From Chloroflexota bacterium (lineage in GTDB: Bacteria > Chloroflexota > Anaerolineae > Anaerolineales > UBA11657), in the NCBI GenBank assembly GCA_003670425.1, contig QWRL01000171.1, positions 1-5,196 on the forward strand: 5,196 nt of DNA. Reading direction: 5' to 3'. Both the position numbers and the translations under genes were made by a program. The notes under the pieces were generated by a model that was not told the origin of the DNA, searched no databases, and saw nothing but the letters and a program-made list of their open reading frames with translations. Below, piece by piece: positions 5,185-5,196 of this stretch (position 1 is its first letter; every line of letters starts with the position of its first letter).

Positions 5185-5196
5185 CGGTACGTCCGC

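Overview
The window is moderately GC-rich bacterial DNA with Shine-Dalgarno-led genes, a lipobox-type lipoprotein and an intrinsic terminator. Gene types and composition fit a proteobacterium, perhaps an environmental gammaproteobacterium. That placement is inference, since no rRNA or other marker gene is present. No mobile element, tRNA, rRNA or CRISPR array is visible.

Layout from left to right: (1) the 3' end of a plus-strand vicinal-oxygen-chelate (VOC/glyoxalase-fold) ring-cleaving dioxygenase, cut by the left edge; (2) a 206-base convergent intergenic gap with two clean hairpins; (3) a minus-strand gene for a large lipoprotein with two fasciclin (FAS1) domains followed by a complete alpha-carbonic anhydrase; (4) 55 bases upstream of it, on the same strand, a 4-coumarate-CoA-ligase-like acyl-CoA synthetase with all adenylation motifs intact; (5) a roughly 400-base gap without a convincing protein gene, which holds the ligase ribosome-binding site, a probable plus-strand structured small RNA ending in a strong rho-independent terminator, and then a perfect TATAAT box; (6) a plus-strand small hypothetical protein, possibly of PH-like fold, whose 3' end runs into an extreme G-rich tract near the right edge.

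The ligase and the lipoprotein gene probably form one leftward transcription unit. The ligase and the dioxygenase fragment are both enzyme types used in breakdown of aromatic compounds, but they are on opposite strands and the link is only suggestive. The two points most worth following are the FAS1-FAS1-alpha-carbonic anhydrase fusion, which looks like a surface- or periplasm-anchored CO2/bicarbonate enzyme on an adhesive stalk, and the candidate noncoding RNA at about 4550-4685, whose long closing stem, GNRA-capped hairpin and terminator can be read directly from the sequence but which I cannot match to a known family.
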